Under the pieces are notes generated by a model. It was given only the letters and a program-made list of their open reading frames with translations, made no database searches and was not told where the DNA came from. Source: Microcoleus vaginatus_C (GTDB lineage Bacteria; Cyanobacteriota; Cyanobacteriia; Cyanobacteriales; Microcoleaceae). From it: a stretch of 64,000 nt of DNA. Of the stretch, positions 36,427-45,440 are shown piece after piece; the stretch's first letter is position 1; each line of letters starts with the position of its first letter. The stretch is taken from the NCBI GenBank assembly GCA_040004035.1, contig JAMPLN010000002.1; one strand, given 5' to 3'. The translations under genes were made by a program, and so were the position numbers.

Positions 36427-37401
36427 ATGACATCAACAGTCTTAGGTATAGACCTCAGTAAAAGAGATTTTCATGTCTCATTCCTGAAGGAAACTCGTGC
36501 GACCCAACCTAAAAAGTTTACTAATAATATTCACGGCTTTGAGAGTTTACATAACTGCCTTAAACAACAAAGTGTAGTCGAGATCCATCCTTGCATGGAA
36601 GCGACTAGCATTTTGGCGTGAAGCCTTAGCCGAATTCCTATATGGGGCAGGCTTTCAGGTTAGTATTGTGAATCGAGCTAGGATTAAAGGGTTTGCAAAA
36701 AGCGAACTCCTACGAACTAAAACTGACTCGGTAGATGCGGCACTAATTGCTCGTTTTTGTGCGACGATGAAACCGGATATGTGGACACCAACCGCGCCCG
36801 AAGTCAAGGAATTACAAGCTTTGTTGCGACGGGTCGAATCTGTCACAGAAATGATGACGAGCGAACAAAACCGTTTGGAGACAGCTACGCCAACTGTTGC
36901 TACACTTACTCTCGAACACAGGCGAGTATCTTAAACAACAGCAACAACTAATCAAAAAACTGATTAGTGACCATTTTGAGCAACACCCACACTTAAAACA
37001 ACAGCGTGACTTGTTGACCTCAATTCCTGGCATTGGCGATTTAACAGCTTCTATATTATTAGCCCAAATTGGTGAGGTTTCCGATTACGATAATGCTCGT
37101 CAATTAGCAGCATACGCTGGTCTAACTCAAGCGCGAACGGAGTTCTGGGACTTCGGTTAAGGGCAAAACTCGTTTGTCCTGCACTGGCAATGTCCGACTG
37201 CGAAAAGCATTATATATGCCCGCGGTAGTGGCGATGCCCTGCAATCCCTAGCTAAAAGTCATGAGTGAACGATTATTGGGTCGTGGAAAGGTCAAAATGC
37301 ACGTGATTGGTGCGCTGATGAGGAAACTGCTGCATTTGGCTTTTGGGATTTTAAAATCCCAAAAGCCTTTCGACCCCAATTATTTGACTGCTACCCCTTG
37401 A
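36427..37401 (+). pseudogene. Frameshifted IS110-family transposase (DEDD)
   Basis: Read across three frames, the protein is nearly complete. It has GIDLSKRDFHVSFLKE (catalytic Asp), EIHPCMEATS (Glu), then after a one-base loss TFWREALAEFLYGAGFQ-like sequence, and KTDSVDAALIARF (two Asp). The C-terminal Ser/Gly domain is SIPGIGDLTASILLAQIGEV, followed by YAGLTQARTEF. It ends in FDPNYLTATP before TGA at 37399-37401. Frameshifts lie near 36612, 36915 and 37140. TTTTGGGATTTTAAAATCCC forms a perfect palindrome with its flanks at 37338-37367, near the gene end. The element is inactive but recent enough to read. Confidence 0.85.
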
Positions 37402-37481
37402 CAAGTCAAGACAGTATCTACCACATCTGGGTAAAGGTATTTTGCAAAAATACCGGGTTTTCCCCGCACAAGCAGTTAAAA

Positions 37482-38345
37482 ATGAGATTTGGGATGAAAA
37501 TAACAAAATCAGATTTTGTCGATCGCCAAACGGGAAGGCACTTGCTAGATTCCCTGTATGAAAAGTTTGCCAAACCCCAACTGCACGATACTTTTAAACC
37601 CAATAATCCTTCAATTTACATTCGGCACGAAGAAGGGCAAGTTATTGATGGAAATTATATCATAAAAAAAGTGTTTGAAGACTCTCGCACTGGTTTTTAT
37701 GCTGAAAGTCGCGTCCCTATTTCTGGCAATAATCCGCCTGTCTTTGTGATTCGCGGCTACGGTTCTTGGTATCCTTTCGAGCGCGTTTTGGAAGATACGC
37801 CAGATGTATTTATGGCCAAACTAGAACGCCAGTTAAAATCGGCGCAAACTGTGGGTGCTATTGATTGGATCAAGCAACAATTTTACAGCGGAAATCCGCC
37901 GGATGTCATCGGAGAAAGTTTGGGCGGCAAAGTTGCTCAGCAAATAGCAGCAAAATACCCGGATTATATTAGATCCACTGTAATTTTTAATTCTTTGGGC
38001 GTTTCGGAAAAGTTAGCGAAAGCTTCCACGGCTAACAATGTTTTTCACTACTTTACTTTAGGCGAAAGGTATGCTTTCTGGGCAAATGAAGGCGATTACA
38101 TACCGGGAACGATTTTTGTGATTTCCCAGAAAGGCAACAACTGTTGTTATAAAATCGAAGAGGCGATCGTCCGAATGGCGCGTTTTGAAGGCAAGTTTCA
38201 GAAAAGACGAGCCCTGGTGGTAGTATTGGCTCAGTTGCTTTTGGTAAACAGACACAATGCGATCGTCCTCAACAAGCGACGGTCAGTAGTCGTTCAGATC
38301 GATCGCACTCAATTGCAAACTTTCCGAAAAAAGCGCTTTGTTTAA
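37482..38345 (+). CDS. Alpha/beta-hydrolase-like protein, possibly N-terminally truncated
   Basis: A 287-residue frame from ATG 37482 (MRFGMKITKSDF); ATG 37494 is an alternative, and the frame is open back to the IS110 end. Family marks are VIRGYGSWYPFERV (oxyanion-type Gly stretch) and the nucleophile elbow GESLGGKVAQQIAAKYP, which is GXSXG with Ser as likely nucleophile. An Asp and His are plausible further on (EGDYIPGT), but no clean catalytic His is visible. The last 80 residues (RRALVVVLAQLLLVNRHNA) are basic and unlike a typical hydrolase end. The dead IS110 lies immediately upstream, so the 5' part of the gene may have been removed. Function unknown. Confidence 0.55.
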   Translation: MRFGMKITKSDFVDRQTGRHLLDSLYEKFAKPQLHDTFKPNNPSIYIRHEEGQVIDGNYIIKKVFEDSRTGFYAESRVPISGNNPPVFVIRGYGSWYPFERVLEDTPDVFMAKLERQLKSAQTVGAIDWIKQQFYSGNPPDVIGESLGGKVAQQIAAKYPDYIRSTVIFNSLGVSEKLAKASTANNVFHYFTLGERYAFWANEGDYIPGTIFVISQKGNNCCYKIEEAIVRMARFEGKFQKRRALVVVLAQLLLVNRHNAIVLNKRRSVVVQIDRTQLQTFRKKRFV

Positions 38346-38362
38346 ACTCAGGCAGAATTGCT

Positions 38363-38839
38363 TCAGGCCGCAGATGGCTGATTTTCCCGCGCTGCGACTG
38401 CCAGAAGCAGACAAAGTGCTGCGATCGCTTTTTCCCATTCTTGCTTTACGGCGGTGGGTTGAACCTCATCAAAGGCGCTAACTAAACGAGGGATTGCTCG
38501 TTCTAATGCCTGTCTGGGAATTGATTTGTGCAGATCAACTAAACGAGTTAAACTTTCTTGATTCTTCAAAAAACCGACTACCCATTTCGTAGTATGATCG
38601 GGACTCTCAGGGACGTTTTTAATTCCTAGTTCAGTTTGCAACCAGTCGTAAAAAGGCGGCAGCTTTTGAGCTAAAACAGTTCCAGCAGTTGGCAAAGTTT
38701 CTTTGAGCAAATTAGTATCCAGGCTTTCCAAGACTTGATTGAATTCCGGTGAATCCAGCAAGGTGGTTAATGGAAGTGAAAGCAGCGCTTCTGAAGCGTC
38801 AGGGGATACATTTAAAGTCCGCGAAAATGTTTGCAGCAT
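38363..38839 (-). CDS. Conserved hypothetical protein (158 aa)
   Basis: A mostly helical soluble protein, MLQTFSRTLNVSPDASEALL at the start and LCLLLAVAAREN near the end. There is no signal peptide, no motif I recognise, and no cysteine. Its stop is 18 nt from the convergent hydrolase-like gene. It is probably a real gene, judging by composition and third-position use like its neighbours. No function is offered. Confidence 0.55.
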   Translation of the reverse strand: MLQTFSRTLNVSPDASEALLSLPLTTLLDSPEFNQVLESLDTNLLKETLPTAGTVLAQKLPPFYDWLQTELGIKNVPESPDHTTKWVVGFLKNQESLTRLVDLHKSIPRQALERAIPRLVSAFDEVQPTAVKQEWEKAIAALCLLLAVAARENQPSAA

Positions 38840-38999
38840 TGGAAAGTCTCTGGTATTGATGACTTTTTTAGCCTAACAATCACGCGAATCAATGAATATG
38901 AGCTACCTCATATTAGCAAAATTGTAATATCTCGATCGCCAAAGAAGCCTCTAAATCTAGCTGCGTGCCTCTGCGGTTAATAATTTCCCCTTAAAACTT

Positions 39000-39884
39000 C
39001 TACACAAATTCTCCCTTAGCAACCATCACCACCTTACCACCCACCAAAACTGCTATTTCCCCTTCATTTTTGGCAGCTTGTAACAACAGCAAAGAAGGTC
39101 GATCGATTTCATAACCCTGCTCAACTCTGACATCAATCTTTGCTTTCCCATAATAATCATGTTCTACCAAATATCCAGCCAAGCATCCGTTAGCACTGCC
39201 AGTAGCCGGATCTTCGGGAATTCCTAATGAATGGGCAAAAACTCGCACGCTTAAATCATTAAGATCGCTGTAGGTTTCTGGGCAAAATATCAAAATTTCT
39301 TTCGCTTCCATTGTATCAACTAGCTCAAAATATTTATCTAAGTTGACTTGAGCTTTTTTGAGCGAAGCGAGAGTTTTTAATGGGACAATTATAAAGGGTA
39401 CTCCGGTCGAAACTTCTTGAATTGGGAAGTTGGCATCAATTTCATCTGGTTGTAAATTCAAGACATTTGCCAGAGTCTCGGCTGATAAAACTTGACCAAA
39501 ACTAGGCGCGTTTTGTCGCATCCACAAAATATCTGCCGATTCATTGTGATAATTAAAAGTAACTGGAATTTGACCGACTGCTAGATTGAGAATTACTCGA
39601 TCGACCTTTTCGCGAATAATCTCTTGCTGCAACACAAACGCAGTGCCCAAAGTCGGATGACCGGCAAAGGGCAATTCCTTCTTGGGCGTGAATATCCGCA
39701 CGTCATAGCCGCCATCTCGCGGATCGGGCGATCGAATAAACGTAGTTTCTGAATAATTGATTTCCCTCGCTATCTGTAGCATTTGAGCCTCAGATAGTTC
39801 GGCAACTCCCGCACCGAAAAATACAGCTAGCTGGTTGCCAGCATATTTTGACTCCGCAAACACGTCAACTATATAAAAATTCAT
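39000..39884 (-). CDS. PhzF-family isomerase/epimerase
   Basis: A 294-residue two-lobed protein of the PhzF/diaminopimelate-epimerase-like fold. Diagnostic parts are FAESKYAGNQLAVF at the N terminus, INYSETTFI with the conserved catalytic Glu, IFTPKKELPFAGHPTLGTA in lobe one, and DPATGSANGCLAGYL in lobe two. Length matches the family. PhzF itself isomerises a phenazine precursor, but most members act on unknown small metabolites. No phenazine genes are nearby, so the substrate is open. It is transcribed alone, with a divergent WD40 gene beyond its start. Confidence 0.9.
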   Translation of the reverse strand: MNFYIVDVFAESKYAGNQLAVFFGAGVAELSEAQMLQIAREINYSETTFIRSPDPRDGGYDVRIFTPKKELPFAGHPTLGTAFVLQQEIIREKVDRVILNLAVGQIPVTFNYHNESADILWMRQNAPSFGQVLSAETLANVLNLQPDEIDANFPIQEVSTGVPFIIVPLKTLASLKKAQVNLDKYFELVDTMEAKEILIFCPETYSDLNDLSVRVFAHSLGIPEDPATGSANGCLAGYLVEHDYYGKAKIDVRVEQGYEIDRPSLLLLQAAKNEGEIAVLVGGKVVMVAKGEFV

Positions 39885-40058
39885 AATTATGCCTTTGGTA
39901 AAAGTCGATAACTGATATTTTACATCCAGCGTTACAAAGCAGATTTATTTGATTGATCGAGTCACCGCGACGATTTGACGCAGTTTAAAGAGGCGCTTAG
40001 AATTGGAAGGATATAGAGAAACAGGGATTTTTAAGAATTTGTTGAGGGATTTGTAACG

Positions 40059-41381
40059 ATGAGTGAGTTTAAACAAGAGTTAGGGGAAATGTCGCGGGAA
40101 AAGCGACTTTATACTTTAGAAACTCTGCCAAGGCATTTAGTAGAGAGTGGGCAAGGGGAAAAGCTGTACCAGTTGTTAACGGATTTCGATTTTATGGAGG
40201 CGAAACTGGATGAGTTGGGACTTCAAGCGTTAATTGAGGATTATGATTTAGCGATAGATTCTCAATTGTTGGATGGGCCGGAGCAAAGTCAAACTTATCT
40301 CTACTGGATTCAACAGGTACTTCACATGTCAGCGCCAATTTTGGAAAGGGATAAAACGCAATTAGCAGGTCAATTATGGGGGAGATTGCTTGCTTTTGAA
40401 AAGCCTGAGTTTCAGAGGATGTTGGAACAAGCCAAGCAGTCGAAAAATAGTCCTTGGCTGCGACCTTTGAGGTGGAATTTAATAGTGGGGCCATGTTGGC
40501 GTAACCTCGCCGGCCATTATTTCGGGGTACAAGCAGTGGCGATCGCACCCGACGGCAAACGAGCAATTTCGGCTTCATCGGATAAAACCCTTAAAATCTG
40601 GGACACAAACACTGGCATAGAACTGAGAACTCTCACCGGTCATACTGGCCCGGTAAGGGGAGTCGCGATCGCACCGGATTGCAACAGAGCGATTTCGGCT
40701 TCAGACGATAACACCCTAAAAATCTGGGACATCGAGACAGGTACAGAACTTCAAACCCTCACCGGTCATACCAACTCGGTAAGGGGAGTTGCGATCGCGC
40801 CCGACGGCCTGACAGCGATTTCGGCTTCAGACGATAACACCCTAAAAATCTGGGACTTGGCCAGTGCCAGCGAACTGAGAACGCTCACCGGTCATACTAA
40901 CTCGGTAAGGCAAGTCGCGATCGCACCCGACGGTCTGACAGCAATTTCGGCTTCAGACGATAACACCCTAAAAGTCTGGAATTTGCTCAGCGGAACCGAA
41001 CTGAGAACTCTCACCGATACTGGCTATGTATATGCAGTGGCGATGGCGCCCGACGGCTTCATAGCGATTTCGGTTCCACAACTTAACACGCTGAAAATTT
41101 GGGACACAGACAGCAGCAGGGAACTTCAAACCCTCACCGAGGATTTTAGCTTTGTACAGGCACTCGCGATCGCACCCGACGGCAAACGAGTAATTTCGGC
41201 TTCATCGGATAAGACCCTAAGAATCTGGGATCTGGCTAGCGGCAAAGAAATTGCTAGTTTCACCGGAGATAATTGGTTTGATTGCTGTGCGATCGCGCCT
41301 GATGGGGTGACAGTGGTAGCGGGGGGTCTACCGGGCACCGTGCATTTCCTGCGATTGGAGGGAGTTAGCGGCGGGGGATAG
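40059..41381 (+). CDS. WD40-repeat protein with STAND-type helical N-terminal region
   Basis: A 440-residue protein. Residues 1-155 are helical and match the linker that normally joins the NTPase and WD40 parts of cyanobacterial NB-ARC/WD40 STAND proteins: LVESGQGEKLYQLLTDFDFM, EDYDLAI, and RDKTQLAGQLWGRLLAFEKP. Residues 160-435 carry six or seven WD40 repeats (VAIAPDGKRAISASSDKTLK and variants), a beta-propeller for protein binding. The P-loop NTPase is absent and no upstream frame supplies it. The repeats are unusually alike in pairs, e.g. the third and fourth. It may be a free-standing sensor arm or a degraded STAND gene. Confidence 0.82.
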   Translation: MSEFKQELGEMSREKRLYTLETLPRHLVESGQGEKLYQLLTDFDFMEAKLDELGLQALIEDYDLAIDSQLLDGPEQSQTYLYWIQQVLHMSAPILERDKTQLAGQLWGRLLAFEKPEFQRMLEQAKQSKNSPWLRPLRWNLIVGPCWRNLAGHYFGVQAVAIAPDGKRAISASSDKTLKIWDTNTGIELRTLTGHTGPVRGVAIAPDCNRAISASDDNTLKIWDIETGTELQTLTGHTNSVRGVAIAPDGLTAISASDDNTLKIWDLASASELRTLTGHTNSVRQVAIAPDGLTAISASDDNTLKVWNLLSGTELRTLTDTGYVYAVAMAPDGFIAISVPQLNTLKIWDTDSSRELQTLTEDFSFVQALAIAPDGKRVISASSDKTLRIWDLASGKEIASFTGDNWFDCCAIAPDGVTVVAGGLPGTVHFLRLEGVSGGG

Positions 41382-41516
41382 GAGTTTTAAGTGCGATGGA
41401 ATTGGCGGGCGATCGAAAAAGTTCGGTTCATCGGGGCGATCGAGTCTTCAACCCGCTCTCGTCGGGTAAAGTTTCGTCTAGACGGGGTTTCAACCGCCGA
41501 GTCCTATATTTATTCG

Positions 41517-43064
41517 CTACTTCAAACAGCGAATTGCCTCTAACATTCCCCTGGCTTTATTCAGCGTTTCTTCGTACTCCATATCCGGGTTAGAATCAGC
41601 CACCAAACCAGCACCTGCTTGCACAGAAACCGAATGTTTGTCACCACCTAAAGAACGAACAACCATAGTCCGAATGGCGATCGCACTATTCAATTGCCCC
41701 TCAAAATCATAATACCCGTAAACCCCAGAATACGGCCCCCGGCGGCAACCTTCCAACTCGTGCACAATCTCCATCGCCCGAATCTTCGGAGCACCGCTAA
41801 CCGTACCCGCAGGAAAACCAGCTTTCAACAAATCCCAAGCAGTCTTATCCTCAGCCAATTCTCCCACCACATTGCTCACAATGTGCATGACGTGAGAATA
41901 ACGCTCAATTTCCATTAACTCGTCAACTTTTACAGTACCGTTTCGGCAAACTCTTCCTAAATCGTTCCTGCCCAAATCAACTAACATGACGTGTTCCGCA
42001 ATTTCCTTCGGATCTTGCAGCAATTCAGCAGCCAAAGCATCATCTTCGTGAGGAGTTTTACCCCGGCGGCGAGTGCCGGCAATCGGTCGCAAAGTTGCAA
42101 TCTTTTTGCCATCAGCAGTATTTTCCGCCTTCACCATAATTTCGGGACTCGAACCGATAATCTGCCAATCTCCGAAATGAAAATAAGCCATGTACGGAGA
42201 AGGATTTATGAGACGCAAAGATCGGTAAAGTGCAAAAGAATCGCCGCTGTATTCAGCCTCCAGTCGCTGCGAAATAACTACTTGAAAAATATCTCCGGCT
42301 TTGATATAATCCTTAGCCTTTAAGACATTGGCACAATACTTTTCACGGGTAATATTGCTAGTGTAAGCCAATTCTGTATTTCCGGTTGTGGAACGGGCAT
42401 CTTGCCCGTTATTGGGAGGTGTCCATTCTATGAGAGTAGATTGCCGGGAAAGTGGCGATTGCAGCTTCTGAACTAACCGAGATACCCGATCGCACGCTTG
42501 CTGATAAGCATCGGCCAAATCAACCCCAACCTCCCGCAAATCCGCATAGGCGACGGCCCAAATTTTCCGCTTCACCTGGTCGAAAATCAGCAAATTATCC
42601 ACCTGCATCCACAATCCATCCGGCAAATCATTCTCGCTTGCTGGATGCACGGGAACTCGCGGTTCTATCCACTTAATTAACTCGTAACCCCAAAAACCAA
42701 ATAACCCGCCAATTCCCGGCGGCAACTGCGGCAATTTCACCGGTTGATAAGACTCCAAACATTCAGTTAAAGCTACAAACGGATCGCCCGTAAATACTTT
42801 TTCGGAACCGTCACGGTAAACTTGAGTTGTGCGAGATCCCCTTGCCTCCAAAATCCACAACGGATCGCACCCTAAGAAACTATAACGCCCAAGTTTTTCC
42901 CCACCTTCCACCGACTCCAGCAGAAAACTGTAAGGTTGACCGGCACAAACCCGATACCACGCAGACACCGGCGTATCCAAATCAGCAACCCATTCTTGAT
43001 ACACGGGTACAAAATTGCCTTGTTTCGCCAGTTCCGAAAATTGTGAGAAATCGGGAAATATCAT
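41517..43064 (-). CDS. trpE: Anthranilate synthase component I
   Basis: A 515-residue chorismate-using enzyme that, with the glutaminase subunit, makes anthranilate for tryptophan. The start is set at ATG 43064 (MIFPDFSQFSELAKQ). The frame continues 29 codons upstream through a GA-rich repeat encoding SSFFLLPSS units, which is not part of the enzyme. The N-terminal regulatory region includes LLESVEGGEKLGRYSFLG, matching the tryptophan-binding LLES motif. The catalytic C-terminal half has IAGTRRRGKTPHEDDALAAE, HVMLVDLGRNDLGRV, and FPAGTVSGAPKIRAMEI. A glutaminase subunit is encoded at 59611-60198 in the same window. Confidence 0.96.
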   Translation of the reverse strand: MIFPDFSQFSELAKQGNFVPVYQEWVADLDTPVSAWYRVCAGQPYSFLLESVEGGEKLGRYSFLGCDPLWILEARGSRTTQVYRDGSEKVFTGDPFVALTECLESYQPVKLPQLPPGIGGLFGFWGYELIKWIEPRVPVHPASENDLPDGLWMQVDNLLIFDQVKRKIWAVAYADLREVGVDLADAYQQACDRVSRLVQKLQSPLSRQSTLIEWTPPNNGQDARSTTGNTELAYTSNITREKYCANVLKAKDYIKAGDIFQVVISQRLEAEYSGDSFALYRSLRLINPSPYMAYFHFGDWQIIGSSPEIMVKAENTADGKKIATLRPIAGTRRRGKTPHEDDALAAELLQDPKEIAEHVMLVDLGRNDLGRVCRNGTVKVDELMEIERYSHVMHIVSNVVGELAEDKTAWDLLKAGFPAGTVSGAPKIRAMEIVHELEGCRRGPYSGVYGYYDFEGQLNSAIAIRTMVVRSLGGDKHSVSVQAGAGLVADSNPDMEYEETLNKARGMLEAIRCLK

Positions 43065-43072
43065 ATATATCA

Positions 43073-43135
43073 GAAGGAAGAAGGAAGAGGGAAGAAGGAA
43101 GAAGGAAGAGGGAAGAAGGAAGAAGGAAGAGGGAA
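43073..43135. repeat. 21-bp GA-rich tandem repeat before trpE
   Basis: About three copies of a purine-rich 21-bp unit (AAGGAAGAAGGAAGAGGGAA type) end nine nt from the trpE start. In the trpE transcript the tract is polypyrimidine (UUCCUUCUUCC), so it offers no Shine-Dalgarno sequence. Slippage could change leader length. Because the unit is a multiple of three, the upstream frame stays open. Confidence 0.8.
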
Positions 43136-43189
43136 AATGCAATCCTGGCAATAATTTCAGCGATTAAAAGCGTCCTAACCGTCTTGGGA

Positions 43190-44050
43190 TCAATAAACAA
43201 AAGACGGAAAGCAACAGCCATGAGGCTGCTGGTACTCGCCAACTGCCATCACCGCCATCGGTTTGAGCGCGCGCAGCCCCTCTTGCAAACACCAGCGAAA
43301 CAAACTTGCGTAACGCACCGGCAAGTGGAAAGAAACCTGTGCTTCGGAGTTCGACGCGGCCGCCCCCAACAGTAAAGCCTGCATATCTGCTTCAGTTTCT
43401 GCGACGCTGTGGCTCAAAGCCGACACCGCACAAGTATAAGCCACAATCCGACCTTGTTTACAAGCAACCCAAGGAGAAAAGAAATTCAGGGCGTACTCAA
43501 TATCGCTAGTTCGATCGCACCTGTATAATTTCTTGCACAAAGCCACACATTCACCAACATCCTCACTAGCCATCGGCCGCACCTCAAACCCATAGTGTGG
43601 CTGGCTGCGAAACTTTCCTTCCATTAACACGAAAGGTTCCTTCACCTCAAAACCCAAAGAAGCGTACAGCGACAGCGACGCCATATTAAAAGATTCCTGA
43701 ACCAAACGGATACCCACAGCGTCCTGTCCGCGTTCCAGCAAAGCTTTCATGATTTCCCGCCCCGTGCCGCGGCCTTGAAAAGTTCGATCGACACTGACGG
43801 GCCCGATACCACGAATCGGGCTGCGTTCGTCCATAAACCCGCAGCCGACAACCGTACCGGAGCTCTCGGCTACTATGCCAAAAAACAACGGACTTTCGAT
43901 TAGCAAGCCCGTTATTTCGGTTGCAAACTCCAGCGTCGGAAAATCTGTAGGGAATTGATGGCGATCGGAAATATCTTTAAAAGCTTCATAAGTAATGCCA
44001 GCGCAAACATCGATATCAGAAGGCTGCGCTCGCCTGATTACGACATTCAT
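43190..44050 (-). CDS. GNAT-family N-acetyltransferase, tandem-domain
   Basis: A 286-residue protein. The N-terminal GNAT domain (about 1-140) has VGCGFMDERSPIRGIGPVSV and the acetyl-CoA-binding loop QGRGTGREIMKALLERG, with YASLGFEVKEPFVLMEG at the end of the fold. Residues 150-286 look like a second, weaker GNAT-like domain (SEDVGECVALCKKLYRCDR). The substrate is not predictable. The gene is 164 nt downstream of psaD in the same direction but separated by a strong hairpin, so it probably has its own promoter. Confidence 0.85.
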   Translation of the reverse strand: MNVVIRRAQPSDIDVCAGITYEAFKDISDRHQFPTDFPTLEFATEITGLLIESPLFFGIVAESSGTVVGCGFMDERSPIRGIGPVSVDRTFQGRGTGREIMKALLERGQDAVGIRLVQESFNMASLSLYASLGFEVKEPFVLMEGKFRSQPHYGFEVRPMASEDVGECVALCKKLYRCDRTSDIEYALNFFSPWVACKQGRIVAYTCAVSALSHSVAETEADMQALLLGAAASNSEAQVSFHLPVRYASLFRWCLQEGLRALKPMAVMAVGEYQQPHGCCFPSFVY

Positions 44051-44087
44051 TTTTAATTTAACTATTAACTTTTAATAAGATTAGAAG

Positions 44088-44146
44088 TTTGCAGTAGTAT
44101 TTTGGCGCTGCGGGCTTAGCCTCCCGCGCCAGAATACTACTGCAAA
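44088..44146 (-). terminator. Long hairpin downstream of psaD
   Basis: TTTGCAGTAGTATTTTGGCG (44088-44107) pairs almost perfectly with CGCCAGAATACTACTGCAAA (44127-44146), extended by CGGG/CCCG across a short loop. On the psaD (minus) strand it is followed by CTTCTAATCTTATTAAAAG, which is T-rich. It lies 69 nt after the psaD stop, so it is a likely transcription end for this highly expressed gene. Confidence 0.7.
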
Positions 44147-44214
44147 AACAAGTTTACAAGCTGAGCCGTCCGAGGCAATATTACCTATGTTTTGCTCAGC
44201 CATGCAGTTATCGT

Positions 44215-44640
44215 CTAAGGATCGAAAGTCTTCTTACCTGTGAACTTCAGCTTAGCCGGATTTGGATTGCTGCCAATATTGCGGTCAATCTTACCGTTGT
44301 AGGGACGACCTTCGTTCACCTTCTCAGGGAACACGCCATCCTTGGGATGGAGGTACTCAGTAGTACCGTCGGGAAACACGCGGTAAATTTTGTAGTTCGT
44401 GATTTTGAATTTGGCCCGCAGTTGCTGGCCGCCCAAAGCGATGCACTGCTCCTTCCGGGGCAGATGCAGCAAGTTGTCGCCTTGACGCATAATCGCAGCG
44501 CCACCAGTAGGCATTTCAAACACCTGCTCCTTGGGGCTAGTCCAAGTGATAGCGTACTTCTCTTCAACTAGCGCCTTGGTCAGCAAGCCGCCGGTGCTGC
44601 CGCCGAAGATTGGGGGTTGTCCAGTAAGTTGTTCGGCCAT
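44215..44640 (-). CDS. psaD: Photosystem I reaction centre subunit II
   Basis: A 141-residue stromal-side subunit of photosystem I that forms the ferredoxin docking site. The start is ATG 44640 (MAEQLTGQPPIFGGSTGGLL); the frame's 12-codon extension is not used in the family. Conserved blocks are KYAITWTSPKEQVFEMPTGG, AIMRQGDNLLHLPRKEQC, LGGQQLRAKFKI-TNYKIYR, and HPKDGVFPEKVNEGR. It has the basic C-terminal tail (NPAKLKFTGKKTFDP). Length and order match cyanobacterial PsaD exactly. A GGATATATCT lies just before the ATG. It is transcribed alone. Confidence 0.99.
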   Translation of the reverse strand: MAEQLTGQPPIFGGSTGGLLTKALVEEKYAITWTSPKEQVFEMPTGGAAIMRQGDNLLHLPRKEQCIALGGQQLRAKFKITNYKIYRVFPDGTTEYLHPKDGVFPEKVNEGRPYNGKIDRNIGSNPNPAKLKFTGKKTFDP

Positions 44641-44851
44641 AGATATATCCAAAGGATTTTTACGGCATCGTATCATCGAGACTGCACGCTGTTCTCGAAA
44701 TTGTAAGGAAAATTAACAGTTTTTTTGCGATCGATCTCTTCTGATAATTGATAATTAGTAATTAATAAGTGATAATTGGTAATTTCCACCAAAGTTAGAA
44801 AACAAAATTAGGCAGCACGAATTACGAAAAAATAATCAAAAAAAAACAGGA

Positions 44852-44884
44852 ATTATTCTGGTGCTTGTGGGGCACCAGAATAAT
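44852..44884 (-). terminator. Intrinsic terminator of the peptidoglycan-binding gene
   Basis: ATTATTCTGGTGC (44852-44864) pairs perfectly with GCACCAGAATAAT (44872-44884). On the minus strand the stem is followed by CCTGTTTTTTTTTG, a nine-T run. This is a textbook rho-independent terminator 56 nt after the gene stop. The rest of 44641-44851 is the psaD upstream region, with degenerate TAATTGATAATTAGTAATT repeats. Confidence 0.85.
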
Positions 44885-44939
44885 CGCAAATTCCCCCAAT
44901 TTACCCCCACACACGATCGAACAATTTACCCCGTCAACC

Positions 44940-45440
44940 CTAAGTCAAGAACCAATTAGGGTCATAGCCGCGGGGAATTTGGCTCAAAGCAGTCCAAGTT
45001 TCTTGATTGACAATCCCGTCGGCCTGAATCCCAAAGCTTTTTTGAAATGCGCGAACAGCTTTGTCCGTCAAAGTAGCAAAGTCGCCGTCAATTTTACCGC
45101 CATAATGCTGGGAAACTTTGAGAACTTCCTGAACAGTAGCGACTGCTTCCCCAGAACTGCCGAATTTGAGTACCGGCATATTAACTGGAGCAGCAGTATA
45201 AAGCGCCTGCCAAGTGAGCGGCCCGACAATACCGTCCGGCGACAAGAAAACCCGAAACTGAAACAGTTTCACAGAAAATTCAACTGCTTTGTTAAAAATT
45301 CCTTTAGCAGGATGCCGATAAAGTTGCAACTTGGTTAGCAGTTGTTCGAGTTCCAATACCGCTTTACCTTGAGAACCTAATTGTAGCTGTGGCTTTTTGG
45401 CCATAGGTTGAGTAGATTTCATCTGGGTTGTAGGTGACAT
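44940..45440 (-). CDS. Peptidoglycan-binding protein (two PG_binding_1 domains)
   Basis: A 166-residue protein with two tandem PG_binding_1 three-helix domains. The first (about 15-85) has LQLGSQGKAVLELEQLLTKL, IFNKAVEFSVKLFQ and DGIVGPLTWQAL. The second (about 90-160) has LKFGSSGEAVATVQEVLKV, DGDFATLTDKAVRAFQ and DGIVNQETWTAL. No catalytic domain is present. The N terminus (TTQMKSTQPMAKKPQ) is polar and not a clear signal peptide, so export is uncertain. Such proteins bind cell-wall peptidoglycan. The gene is single, with its own terminator. Confidence 0.85.
   Translation of the reverse strand: MSPTTQMKSTQPMAKKPQLQLGSQGKAVLELEQLLTKLQLYRHPAKGIFNKAVEFSVKLFQFRVFLSPDGIVGPLTWQALYTAAPVNMPVLKFGSSGEAVATVQEVLKVSQHYGGKIDGDFATLTDKAVRAFQKSFGIQADGIVNQETWTALSQIPRGYDPNWFLT

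Noticed and set aside
43065..43151. N-terminal extension of TrpE by 29 residues
   Set aside because: It is encoded by the 21-bp tandem repeat and has no counterpart in the enzyme family.
42827..43375. 182-residue forward open frame
   Set aside because: Antisense to trpE and the GA-rich repeat; composition is low-complexity with no family resemblance.
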